From Rhodobacter sp. (GTDB lineage: Bacteria > Pseudomonadota > Alphaproteobacteria > Rhodobacterales > Rhodobacteraceae), in contig JASJDP010000016.1 in the NCBI GenBank assembly GCA_030065095.1, forward strand, positions 248,001 through 312,000: a DNA stretch of 64,000 bases, written 5' to 3'. Position numbers and translations under genes: made by a program. Shown here piece by piece: positions 7,751 through 16,136 of this stretch; the first letter of the stretch is position 1, and the number at the start of each line of letters is the position of its first letter. The notes under the pieces are model-generated. The model was not told the origin of the DNA. It did no database searches and worked only from the letters and a program-made list of their open reading frames with translations.

Positions 7751-9543
7751 TGGACGGCGCCAAGCTGGACGGCAAGACCGTCGCCGAGCACATCGTCGAT
7801 TTTCTCGAGCGCCGCGACGTGCGCCACGTGTTCGGCCTTTGCGGCCACACGAACATTGCGGTGCTGGCGGCACTTGCCGAAAGCCCCATCGAGTTCGTGA
7901 CCGTGCGCCACGAGCAGATCGCCAGCCACGCGGCGGATGCCTATGCGCGGGTTCGGGGCCGGGCGTCCGTGGTTCTAAGCCACCTCAGCCCGGGCCTGAC
8001 CAACTGCGCAACCGGCGTGGCGAATGCCGCGCTCGACTGTGTGCCCATGGTGGTCATCGCGGGCGACATCCCGACGCATTACTACGGCAAGCACCCGCAT
8101 CAAGAGGTGAACCTGCACGCCGACGCGGCGCAGTGGGAGATCTATCGGCCCTTCGTAAAACGCGCCTGGCGCGTGGACCGGGCCGACCTGATGGCGGAAA
8201 TTCTCGAAAAGGCGTTCCATCTGGCCGAGAGCGGCCAGCCCGGCCCGGTGCTGGTCAACGTGCCGATGGATATCTTCAGCGAGGTGATCCCGTCCGAAAC
8301 CTTCGACCGCGTGGCGAGGAACACGCGCGCGCTGAAGAAACCCGCGATCGACGAAGACACAGCGCGAGAGATCGTCGAGGCGCTTGCCATGGCCGAAAAC
8401 CCGGTGGCCTATGTGGGCGGCGGCATCCTTCTGTCCGGGGCCAGCGATGAGCTTTGCGCCTTCGTCGACCATATGGGCCTGCCGGTGGCGCATTCGCTGA
8501 TGGGCAAGGGTGCGCTCAGGGACGATCATCCGCTGGTCATGGGCATGACCGGATTCTGGGGCACGTCTCTGGTGAACCGGTCCTGTCTGACCGCCGACAC
8601 GATCTTTGCCGTCGGCACCCGCTTCAAGGAGGCCGATTGTTCGAGCTGGTATCCGGGGTACACGTTCAACATCGGCGGTGAAACGGACACGACCAGGGTC
8701 ATTCACATCGATATCGAACCGCAGGAAATCGGGCGCAACTACCCGACCGAAATCGGCGTGGTGGCGGACGCGAAGACGGCCCTGCGTGTGCTGATCCGCG
8801 TCGCGAAAGAGATGTATCCGGACGGGTTCGCCCGGGCCGAGAAGAAGGCCGAGATCGCGCGATTCCGCGCGGCGTTCAAAGACAGCAACCGCGACATGGC
8901 GGAAAGCGACGCCTTTCCGATGATGCCCGAGCGCATCCTGGCCGACGCCCGCAAGGCGCTGCCCGAGGACGCAATCATCACGACAGACGTCGGATGGAAC
9001 AAGAACGGAGTCGGCCAGCAGTTCGACATCCTGACCCCGGGCTCGATCCTGACGCCGGGCGGCTTCGCCACAATGGGCTTCGGCCCGCCGGGCGCGATCG
9101 GAGCAAAGCTGGCAGCGCCTGACCGCGTCGTGATCAGCCTCGTCGGTGACGGCGGCTTCGGCCAGAATCCCTCGATGCTGGCCACGGCGGTGGAGCGTGA
9201 CCTTGCCATCGTCTGGCTGGTGATGAACAACAACGCCTTCGGTACCATCGCCGGCCTGCAAAAGGCGCATTACGGGCTGACCTACGGCACGACCTTTCCG
9301 GGCTCTCCGGACGCGCCGACCAATGGGCTGGGATATGCCGAGATCGCACGGGCCTATGGTGCGGACGGTGTAAGGATTTCCTCTGCCCAAGACCTGCTGC
9401 CCGCACTCAAGGCGGCCATTGCCAGTGGCAAGCCGACGGTTCTCGATGTGCCGATGATCAACAACCCGACGCCGACCACCGGGCACTGGAACATCCTCGA
9501 CATCTACTCGCCCGATAGGGATGCCGGCCACGTCTCGACATGA
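7750..9543 (+). CDS. Thiamine-diphosphate-dependent enzyme (acetolactate synthase/decarboxylase-like)
   Basis: A 597-residue ThDP enzyme with the three usual domains. The activating Glu is Glu55 in TVRHEQIASHAADAYAR. The cofactor motif begins with GDGGFGQ near residue 466 and ends with an MNNNAFG segment about 27 residues later. The ATG at 7750 overlaps the aldehyde dehydrogenase stop. The superfamily includes acetolactate synthase, 2-oxoacid decarboxylases, sulfoacetaldehyde acetyltransferase and the inositol ring hydrolase IolD. No small regulatory subunit lies next to it, so biosynthetic acetolactate synthase is unlikely. Coupling to the acylating dehydrogenase favours a decarboxylase or C-C lyase that yields an aldehyde. 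The exact substrate is not readable. Confidence 0.8.
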   Translation: MDGAKLDGKTVAEHIVDFLERRDVRHVFGLCGHTNIAVLAALAESPIEFVTVRHEQIASHAADAYARVRGRASVVLSHLSPGLTNCATGVANAALDCVPMVVIAGDIPTHYYGKHPHQEVNLHADAAQWEIYRPFVKRAWRVDRADLMAEILEKAFHLAESGQPGPVLVNVPMDIFSEVIPSETFDRVARNTRALKKPAIDEDTAREIVEALAMAENPVAYVGGGILLSGASDELCAFVDHMGLPVAHSLMGKGALRDDHPLVMGMTGFWGTSLVNRSCLTADTIFAVGTRFKEADCSSWYPGYTFNIGGETDTTRVIHIDIEPQEIGRNYPTEIGVVADAKTALRVLIRVAKEMYPDGFARAEKKAEIARFRAAFKDSNRDMAESDAFPMMPERILADARKALPEDAIITTDVGWNKNGVGQQFDILTPGSILTPGGFATMGFGPPGAIGAKLAAPDRVVISLVGDGGFGQNPSMLATAVERDLAIVWLVMNNNAFGTIAGLQKAHYGLTYGTTFPGSPDAPTNGLGYAEIARAYGADGVRISSAQDLLPALKAAIASGKPTVLDVPMINNPTPTTGHWNILDIYSPDRDAGHVST

Positions 9544-9727
9544 ACCGGCATCCGGCCCGTTGCCGCGCGCAGCGGACGGGGTGCCGCAAAGTCAAGGATC
9601 CGAGGCGTATAAAGGAAAATTCCGATTCCGGTCGCCCTGGACCGCGACGCCGACGTCCAAGGACCATCGCCATCGCCATCGCGATCGCCAGGCGCTTGCT
9701 GTCTGATCGCGGCCAAAACCGAACCGA

Positions 9728-11647
9728 TCAGAGAAGCTCGATATTCCCGTCGGTCGCGAGCTGGATCGCCGTCAGTTCGTCATCGACGATCAGAACGGTG
9801 CCGAATTCGCCCGAAAGCGCCTCGTACCCGACCAGAACGCCTTCGGCGACGTTGCTGAGCGTCAGGGACAGCACATCGTAGAACCGCAGCACGTCCTCGG
9901 CGATGTCGAAGCGTTCGATCCGGTCATCACCGTTGTCGGGCAGGAAATCGAACGTGTCGACCCCGGGGCCAGTACCGCCCTTCATGGTATCGTCGCCGGT
10001 GCCGCCGACGATTAGTGTTGCCCCATTCTTCGCCTCGAGAATGTCATCGCCCGCCTCGCCGTGCAATTCGGACCCGTCTGCGCCGCCCGAGTTGCGCAGC
10101 TCGTCGGCACCGTCGCCGCCTTTGAGCACGCTGGCCACGCCGACCTTGGACAGCAGACGGTCGTCGAAATCGCTGCCGATGACGTTCTCGATATTCACGT
10201 AGGTGTCGTTGGAGGCAAAGTTCTTGCCGGTGCCTTCCTCGAAATTGACCACGACGTAATCGGTCGCTGCGGAGAAATCGAGCGTATCGATTCCGCTGCC
10301 GCCGTTGATCGTGTCGCCGCCGGCGCTGCCGACAATCAGGTCATCGCCCGCGCGCGCGTTCACGATATCGTCGTCAGCGCCGCCGCCAAGGGTGTCGTTG
10401 CCCAGGCTGCCGTTGATCGTGTCGTTGCCTTCGCCACCGTCGATCAGCGCATCAAGACCGTTCGAGCGCATTCTGTCGTTGCCGAGACCGCCGAACATTT
10501 CGGCGCCGTCGCCTTCGGCCAGCATGTTGTCGTCGTTGTCGCGCCCCACCATCAGGGCGTCGTCGCCAAGGGCGCGCATCCGGTCCTTGCCGTCGCCGCC
10601 GTCGAGCACGGCGTCGTCGCCTTCGGCCAAAAGCGTATCGTTGCCCAGGCCGCCGTTCAGGGTGGAGTCGCCACCGAAGGCGCGCAGATAATCCTTCCCC
10701 TCTTCGCCGAACAGGCTGGTGCCGTCGCCGTAGCTGACGAGCTGGTCGTCGTCATCGCCACCGAGCAGAAAGCTGTTTGCGCCGTAGCTGCGCAGATAGT
10801 CGTTGCCTTCGAGGCCGACGAAGAAGGTGGCCGACGAGGATCCGATATCGCCGACGACGACGTCGTCGAACCCGGTCGCCACCACGTTCTCGATGCTGGT
10901 ATAGGTCTGGCCGGACGCTCCCTTGGTGCCCATCGCTTCGGTCAGGTTGACTTTGACCCGCTGGGTCAAGTCGGTGAAGATGATCGTGTCGACACCGGCC
11001 CCGCCGTTGATCTCGCCGGCGCCGGCGGACAGATAGATGACGTCGTTCCCGCCGCCCGCGATCACGTCATCCTGTCCCGCCCCCGTGAAAATGATGTCGT
11101 TGCCGGCACGGCCCACGATCGTGTCGTTGCCGCTGCCGCCCCGCAGCGTGTCACCAAAGGCGCTGCCCCGCAGGCGGTCGTCTCCATCGCCGCCGTCAAA
11201 GTCGACCGGGCCGGCCGTGGGGGTGGCGAACAGACGGTCGTTGCCCGCGCCGCCGTCCGCCTGGCCGCCCGCAGCTGCGCGGATCAGAACATAGTCGGCC
11301 CCGTCACCTGCGTCGAAGCTGTTATAGCTGGTCGTCGAACCCAGCAGCCGGTCGTTGTTGGCCGATCCGACGACGTTTTCGATGCTGTCATAGGTGTCGC
11401 CGTCCGCAAAGCCAAGCAGGCCGGTTCCGGTCTCCAGATCGACGATGACACGCCCGCCGCTGGCGGAATAGTCGACCGTATCGATCCCCAGGCCGCCGTT
11501 GATTTCGTCTGCACCGGTGCCCTCGATGAACAGATCGTTGCCTTCGAAACCGTTGAGCGTGTCATTGCCCGCCCCGCCGGTCAGCGTGTCGTCCAATATC
11601 GTCCCGTCAAGCAGGTCGTTGCCGGGTCCCCCCGTGATGATTGCCAT
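9728..11647 (-). CDS. RTX (hemolysin-type calcium-binding) repeat protein
   Basis: A 639-residue acidic protein made almost entirely of roughly twenty RTX nonapeptides of the GGxGxDxxx type (GGPGNDLLDG, GGAGNDTLNG, GGSGNDTIVG and others). These form calcium-filled beta-rolls outside the cell. Three spaced blocks ending in SIENVVGS, SIENVVAT and NIENVIGS resemble serralysin C-terminal modules and mark three roll segments. There is no N-terminal signal peptide. The C-terminus (IERFDIAEDVLRFYDV onwards) looks like a type I secretion signal. No type I secretion ABC/adaptor pair adjoins it, so export would use genes elsewhere. No catalytic domain is visible; a surface or adhesive role is possible. 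The ATG at 11647 has GGGGGA upstream. Confidence 0.85.
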   Translation of the reverse strand: MAIITGGPGNDLLDGTILDDTLTGGAGNDTLNGFEGNDLFIEGTGADEINGGLGIDTVDYSASGGRVIVDLETGTGLLGFADGDTYDSIENVVGSANNDRLLGSTTSYNSFDAGDGADYVLIRAAAGGQADGGAGNDRLFATPTAGPVDFDGGDGDDRLRGSAFGDTLRGGSGNDTIVGRAGNDIIFTGAGQDDVIAGGGNDVIYLSAGAGEINGGAGVDTIIFTDLTQRVKVNLTEAMGTKGASGQTYTSIENVVATGFDDVVVGDIGSSSATFFVGLEGNDYLRSYGANSFLLGGDDDDQLVSYGDGTSLFGEEGKDYLRAFGGDSTLNGGLGNDTLLAEGDDAVLDGGDGKDRMRALGDDALMVGRDNDDNMLAEGDGAEMFGGLGNDRMRSNGLDALIDGGEGNDTINGSLGNDTLGGGADDDIVNARAGDDLIVGSAGGDTINGGSGIDTLDFSAATDYVVVNFEEGTGKNFASNDTYVNIENVIGSDFDDRLLSKVGVASVLKGGDGADELRNSGGADGSELHGEAGDDILEAKNGATLIVGGTGDDTMKGGTGPGVDTFDFLPDNGDDRIERFDIAEDVLRFYDVLSLTLSNVAEGVLVGYEALSGEFGTVLIVDDELTAIQLATDGNIELL

Positions 11648-11880
11648 TGGTGTTCCCCCTCATGCGCATTAGGCGTTCGCGCGTCACCCAGACGCAATGT
11701 GGGAAGCCCGATCGCGCCCCACAACGCGACAAATTGGACTGGAGAGACCTGCCCCCACCCCTCTGCAACGCCATGCTACGGCGGGAAGAATGGCAGGCTG
11801 ACATGGTTTTTTCGATTTTTGACGCGGTCACCGAAACAGAGTGTTTCCAATGGCTGGGCAATGACTTGGCGTTCTTCGCG
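11648..11880. other. Leader region of the RTX gene
   Basis: This 233-base stretch separates the SDR stop from the RTX start on the same strand. It contains the RTX ribosome site just before 11647 and no convincing gene. An AT-richer patch near 11805-11820 could hold promoter elements, but none is clear. Confidence 0.3.
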
Positions 11881-12534
11881 TCACCCCAGCTCGGACAGGA
11901 TCTGCTGCGCGGCGCTGCGCGGGTCGGACAGCGGGCGGCGGTCTTCGCCGGGGAAGAACCGCGCGCGTGTGGCCGTGGGCATCGGCGGCGGCGTGGCGAT
12001 ATGAACGCGCGGGCCGGTGCGTGCGGTTTCGGCCGCCCAGGCGCGGGCCAGCGCGATCTGTGCCGCCTTGCTGGCGGCGTAGGCACCGAAGAATTTCTCG
12101 CCCAGATGCGGGTCGTCGAAAAAGACCGCCGTCGCCCCCGAACCGCGCAAAAGCGGCGAGACCAGCGGGATCAGCCGCGCAGTGGCCGTGGCGTTGATCT
12201 GCACCGCCTTGTCCCAGTCGCGCCCGTCCACGTGATCGGCGGGGGTCAGCGGTGGGGCGTGGACGGCGGTGTGCGCCCAAAGGTCCAGCCCGGTCCAGCG
12301 GTCGAAGATCTGGCGGCACAGATGCGCCATGGCGTCGGCATTCGTGATATCCATCGGGGCCAGCGTCGCGCTGCCGCCCCTGGCCTGGATCCGGTCGTCG
12401 AGGTCTTCGAGCGCGCCGGTGGTGCGGGCAACGGCAACCACATGGTAGTCTGGCACCAGAGCCTCGGCCAGCGCCGCGCCGAGCCCGCGAGACGCGCCGG
12501 TGATCAGGGCGAGTTTCTTGCCGTCATCAGCCAT
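11881..12534 (-). CDS. SDR-family protein with altered active site
   Basis: A 217-residue short-chain dehydrogenase/reductase fold. The cofactor motif TGASRGLG is at residues 12-19 and the catalytic pair Tyr152/Lys156 lies in AYAASKAA. The usual Ser about 13 residues before the Tyr is missing: the segment reads TAVFFDDPHLG. The structural NNAG motif is also replaced (AHTAVHAPP). This may be a low-activity, atypical or non-catalytic SDR. The start is the ATG at 12534; in-frame sequence further upstream is Arg-rich and looks non-coding. It lies downstream of purF on the same strand, separated by two small genes. Confidence 0.75.
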   Translation of the reverse strand: MADDGKKLALITGASRGLGAALAEALVPDYHVVAVARTTGALEDLDDRIQARGGSATLAPMDITNADAMAHLCRQIFDRWTGLDLWAHTAVHAPPLTPADHVDGRDWDKAVQINATATARLIPLVSPLLRGSGATAVFFDDPHLGEKFFGAYAASKAAQIALARAWAAETARTGPRVHIATPPPMPTATRARFFPGEDRRPLSDPRSAAQQILSELG

Positions 12535-12748
12535 GTGCGAGGATGTCTCATCTGGGCGCGCGCGAAGCAAGGGCCGGCTGACGGTTTTGCCGCAATCCCG
12601 AACGCGTGCGGGGGCGTCTGCCCGAAAGTATCGCCCGATGACGTCTCGTCTGTCCTCTGTCCTTAGATGACACGGCGGACCCGGGTGCGGATGATGCCGA
12701 GCGGGCCGGCGGCGCCGACGACGCGCTGCGGCTGACGCCTTCGGCCGG

Positions 12749-13039
12749 TTACTCCGGCATCGACAACCGGATCGTTTTTCCGGCGCGGGCGAGGAGAACC
12801 TCATCCGCGCCGATCGCTTTGACGGTGCCCCCCGGCGTCCGGTCGCCGGTTGTCACCGGCAGGATCGTTCCATCGCGCTTGCGCAGCAGCGCGCGGCGGC
12901 TGTCGGGGCGTCCGGTGATGCCGATCAGAGTGAGCTTGTTGAGCGGCAGTGCGTTCGGCCGTGTCGCGGTCTTCCCGGCCGGGGAGGGTGGTACATCCGT
13001 CATCGCGGGCGCGATGTCGCGGGTGTCGGTGGTGGACAT
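12749..13039 (-). CDS. Small conserved protein with PilP/GspC-like C-terminal motif
   Basis: A 96-residue protein. The second half (LTLIGITGRPDSRRALLR, then a GDRTPGG segment and VKAIGADEVLL) resembles the small beta domain found at the end of PilP/GspC-type periplasmic proteins and of long alphaproteobacterial proteins. Here it is preceded only by a Pro/Thr/Ala-rich segment of about 30 residues. No signal peptide or membrane helix precedes it, so it may be a free-standing or truncated version of that domain. The ATG at 13039 follows AAGGAA; an upstream GTG or ATG is less well supported. Function unknown. Confidence 0.5.
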   Translation of the reverse strand: MSTTDTRDIAPAMTDVPPSPAGKTATRPNALPLNKLTLIGITGRPDSRRALLRKRDGTILPVTTGDRTPGGTVKAIGADEVLLARAGKTIRLSMPE

Positions 13040-13289
13040 GGGAAATTCCTTGGAGTGATCTTCACCGCGGCCCAAGGCGGGGCGGTGGCGGGGGATGCCC
13101 GGTTCTGACGTGGCTAGGTATCTTTCCGGCCAGCCGCGGCAAGGCCGGAAATGCCGCGTTGCGGCATCAATCGTGCTGCGTTCGCGAGATCCCGCCGGAC
13201 CAGGGTCCGGACAGGCGGATTTCAGCCGTCACGCCGGTGAAACCAGCTTTGGTCGTCCTTGCGTTGTCGCATGCACGGGCGTGTCCGCT

Positions 13290-13886
13290 CTATTCGCCCC
13301 CAGCCAGCCGCATCGAACCGACATGCCGGATCAGTTGCGCGATCTCGTCCCGCGACAGCGGCAGCGCGGCCGCGTCCCCGAGCACATATGCCTCGCCGCG
13401 TTTGTGATAGTAGTTGCGGATCAGCACATCGCCCGCCTTGCGGTAGTGCATCACCGCGATCTCTCCGACCTCGGGGTCGCCGTTGTAGGCCGTGCAGAAC
13501 AGCACGAATACCTGCCGGTCCGGTTCGTCGAGGACCGGCTGCAGGGCCGTATCGCGGCAGGCGGTCTGATAGTTCCGCGCCATGCCGTCGCGATACCCGC
13601 GCGCCGTGCCGTCCAGCGGGGTTTCGGCCGTCAGCGCATAAAGCTCGATCCATGTCTCGAAGCTTTGGCCTTTGGGGATGAATTCGAGCAGGAAGAAGTC
13701 TGTGCCGTTCTGCGTCGGCGCCTGCTGGCGGAAGACTTCGCTGGATTGGGCAGCCAGCGCGGCGCTGCTCCACGGCGGTGGAGCGAACAGCGTCGTATGT
13801 GCGTAGGTCTGGACCGAGATCAGGCCGGTGTCCTGGGCGGACGTCTGTGTGGCCAGGCAGAGCAGAAGCGCCAGAAGGCGGTGCAC
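13290..13886 (-). CDS. Exported protein of unknown function
   Basis: A 198-residue protein with a short signal peptide (RLLALLLCLA followed by a TSAQ cleavage region), so it is probably periplasmic. The body contains no motif I recognise; two Cys (in TACRD and LFCTAY) could form a disulfide. The start is a GTG that directly follows the purF TAG stop, with GAAGG inside the purF end as a possible ribosome site. It is therefore probably co-transcribed with purF. Small exported proteins follow purF in related genomes, but no function is inferred. Confidence 0.6.
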   Translation of the reverse strand: MHRLLALLLCLATQTSAQDTGLISVQTYAHTTLFAPPPWSSAALAAQSSEVFRQQAPTQNGTDFFLLEFIPKGQSFETWIELYALTAETPLDGTARGYRDGMARNYQTACRDTALQPVLDEPDRQVFVLFCTAYNGDPEVGEIAVMHYRKAGDVLIRNYYHKRGEAYVLGDAAALPLSRDEIAQLIRHVGSMRLAGGE

Positions 13887-15374
13887 CTACTCGGCGGCCT
13901 TCAACTGAAAGCCGTTCTCGATCATGTCGGCCGGTTCCACGGGGTATTCGCCGGAAAAGCAGGCGTCGCAATATTGCGGCTTTGCGGGGTTTCGGCCTCC
14001 GGCCTCGCCGACGGCGCGGTAGAGGCCGTCGAGCGTGATGAATTTCAGACTGTCGACGCCGAGATGATCCCGCATCTCGGCCTCGCTCATCGTGGCGGCC
14101 AGCAGCTTTTCGCGGTGCGGCGTGTCCACGCCGTAAAAGCAGGGCCACGCCGTCGGCGGGCTGGCGATGCGGAAATGCACCTCTTTCGCGCCGGCATCGA
14201 GGATCATCTCCTTGATCTTGCGGCTGGTGGTGCCGCGCACCACACTGTCGTCGACCAGCACCACGCGTTTGCCTTTGATAAGCGCGCGGTTGACGTTCAG
14301 CTTCAGCCGCACGCCCATGTTGCGGATCTGTTCGGTCGGCTCGATGAAGGTCCGGCCCATATACTGGTTGCGGATGATCCCCATGGCGTAGGGGATGCCG
14401 ATTTCCTGGCTGAAGCCGATTGCGGCCGGCGTGCCCGAATCGGGAACCGGGCAGACCAGATCCGCCTCGACCGGGGCTTCGCGGGCCAGTTCGACGCCGA
14501 TCTGCCGTCGGGTTGTATAGACCGACTGACCGCCCAGGATCGAATCCGGTCGGCTGAAATAGACATGCTCGAAAATGCAGAACCGCGACCGGCGCTTGTC
14601 GAAGGGTTTGAAGCTTTCGAGGCCCTCTTCGGTGATCACCACCATTTCGCCCGGCTTGATCTCGCGCACGAATTCGGCGCCGATGATATCCAGCGCGCAG
14701 GTTTCGGAACTGAGCGCCCAGCCCTCGCCGATCTTGCCCAGCATCAGCGGCCGCACGCCCAGGGGGTCGCGCACGCCGATCAGCTTGGTGCGGGTCATCG
14801 CGACGATCGAGAACGCGCCCTCGACCCGGCGCAGGGCGTCCTTCATCTTGTCGGGCACGTTGCGCTGCAGCGAGCGGGCCATCAGATGGATGATGCATTC
14901 GCTGTCCGACGACGACTGAAAGATCGAGCCGCGGTCGATCAGTTCGCGCCTCAGCGCCTCGGCGTTGGTGATGTTGCCGTTATGGGCGATCGCCGCGCCG
15001 CCCACCGAGAACTCTCCGAAGAACGGCTGTACGTCGCGAATCTGCGTGGCGCCCTTCGAGCCGGCGGTGGAATAGCGCACATGGCCGATGGCCAGCTGTC
15101 CCGGCAACTGCTCCATCAGCGAGGCCTTGGTGAAGTTGTCGCGGACATAGCCGAAGCGGCGGGCGGAATGGAACTCGCCCGCGTCGCAGCTGACGATGCC
15201 GCCGGCTTCCTGCCCGCGATGCTGCAGCGCGTGCAGGCCGAGCGCGACGAAATTGGCGGCTTCCGCCACACCGGTGACACCGAACACGCCGCATTCCTCG
15301 CGCAACTTGTCGTCGTCGAAGGGGTGGCGGGGGAAATCGTTGCAGGTCGCAGAAGCCGGTGGCGTCACTCGCAT
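13887..15374 (-). CDS. purF: Amidophosphoribosyltransferase
   Basis: Catalyses the first committed purine step: PRPP + glutamine gives 5-phosphoribosylamine. An N-terminal glutamine amidotransferase domain begins with a short propeptide and the nucleophile Cys28 (REECGVFGV). The HGQ-type loop (LQHRGQEAGG) and the C-terminal PRPP site (VVLVDDSVVRGTTS) are clear. A Cys pair near the end (YCDACF) and the propeptide place it with the iron-sulfur, Bacillus-type enzymes. I chose the ATG at 15374; a GTG at 15419 would add 15 residues of unusual composition. In many relatives cvpA lies next to purF, whereas here cvpA is about 3.8 kb away. Confidence 0.95.
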   Translation of the reverse strand: MRVTPPASATCNDFPRHPFDDDKLREECGVFGVTGVAEAANFVALGLHALQHRGQEAGGIVSCDAGEFHSARRFGYVRDNFTKASLMEQLPGQLAIGHVRYSTAGSKGATQIRDVQPFFGEFSVGGAAIAHNGNITNAEALRRELIDRGSIFQSSSDSECIIHLMARSLQRNVPDKMKDALRRVEGAFSIVAMTRTKLIGVRDPLGVRPLMLGKIGEGWALSSETCALDIIGAEFVREIKPGEMVVITEEGLESFKPFDKRRSRFCIFEHVYFSRPDSILGGQSVYTTRRQIGVELAREAPVEADLVCPVPDSGTPAAIGFSQEIGIPYAMGIIRNQYMGRTFIEPTEQIRNMGVRLKLNVNRALIKGKRVVLVDDSVVRGTTSRKIKEMILDAGAKEVHFRIASPPTAWPCFYGVDTPHREKLLAATMSEAEMRDHLGVDSLKFITLDGLYRAVGEAGGRNPAKPQYCDACFSGEYPVEPADMIENGFQLKAAE

Positions 15375-15469
15375 CTCAGCGGGGTTCCGAATCTGTTGCG
15401 GGCAGCAGTTGTCCCTCACATAGTGCGGATGGCGGGCGCTGTCATCAAAGGATCACAAAAAGCCGGGGA

Positions 15470-16063
15470 TCAGGCGAACAGGACGGGACCCATCGACGCC
15501 AGAAGAAGCACCGCCATCGTGACGTTGAACAGGCGCAGGCGGCCGTTGTTCGTCAGGATGCGGCGCATCTGTTGCCCCAGCAGCGTCCAGGAACTGACCG
15601 AGGGCAGGTTGATCGCGCCAAAGATCAGCGCGACCCACAGCACGCCCCCCCATGTCTGTCCCGGCGCATAGGCCGAGATCGCCGTCAGCGCCATCGCCCA
15701 GGCCTTGGGGTTGACCCATTGAAAGGCGGACGCCTGCAGAAAGCTCATCGGCCGCGCGCCGGTCGCTGCGCCGTCCGGGCGGGCGGCCGTGGCGATTTTC
15801 CACGCGAGATACAGCAAATACCCCAGGCTCGCGGCCTTGAGCACCGTGTAGGTCGCTGGAAACCGGTCGAAAAGTCCGATCAGCCCGGCACCCACGCCAA
15901 CCACCATGATCGTGAACCCGATCCCGATCCCCAGCATGTGCGGGATCGTGCGGCGGAAGCCGAAATTGGCGCCCGATGCCATCAGCATCAGGTTGTTCGG
16001 CCCCGGGGTGATCGAGGTCACGAAGGCGAAGGCGGCAAGGGCCAGGGTCAATTCGGTGGTCAT
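15470..16063 (-). CDS. LysE/RhtB-family amino-acid exporter
   Basis: A 197-residue inner-membrane protein with about six hydrophobic helices. It carries the family's N-terminal signature SITPGPNNLMLM and the conserved QWVNPKAW segment before the second half. Members export amino acids such as lysine, homoserine or threonine. It is transcribed divergently from an Lrp/AsnC regulator starting 73 bases away, the standard arrangement for an exporter controlled by its own amino-acid-sensing regulator. The start is the ATG at 16063; sequence upstream of it belongs to the regulatory region. The substrate is unknown. Confidence 0.88.
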   Translation of the reverse strand: MTTELTLALAAFAFVTSITPGPNNLMLMASGANFGFRRTIPHMLGIGIGFTIMVVGVGAGLIGLFDRFPATYTVLKAASLGYLLYLAWKIATAARPDGAATGARPMSFLQASAFQWVNPKAWAMALTAISAYAPGQTWGGVLWVALIFGAINLPSVSSWTLLGQQMRRILTNNGRLRLFNVTMAVLLLASMGPVLFA

Positions 16064-16094
16064 GCTGCAACAAATGGGCCAGGTAGGCCGAAAT

Positions 16095-16136
16095 GTTATT
16101 GCAAAGTTGCCAGAATTCGACAGGTTATTGCAATAA
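16095..16136. promoter_or_regulatory. Probable Lrp-type operator between lysE-like and lrp-like genes
   Basis: The 10-mer GTTATTGCAA occurs twice, at 16095-16104 and 16124-16133, offset by 29 bases (about three helical turns). The second copy is part of a perfect 12-bp palindrome TTATTGCAATAA (16125-16136) that abuts the regulator's ATG. AT-rich spaced repeats on one face of the DNA suit an Lrp/AsnC multimer. Confidence 0.55.

Noticed and set aside
6341-9543. Taurine/sulfonate pathway (SauS plus sulfoacetaldehyde acetyltransferase)
   Set aside because: No phosphate acetyltransferase, sulfonate transporter, sulfite exporter or transaminase is present, and the ThDP protein cannot be singled out as Xsc by eye.
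9655-9695. Short run of CATCGC-like units after the ThDP gene
   Set aside because: Only a few imperfect copies; too short to call a repeat element or a terminator.
10061-12004. 647-codon open frame on the plus strand opposite the RTX gene
   Set aside because: Its Val/Ala-rich repeats are the reverse reading of RTX nonapeptide codons.
13095-15671. 858-codon open frame on the plus strand opposite purF
   Set aside because: Shadow of purF and its downstream gene; no motifs and no ribosome site.
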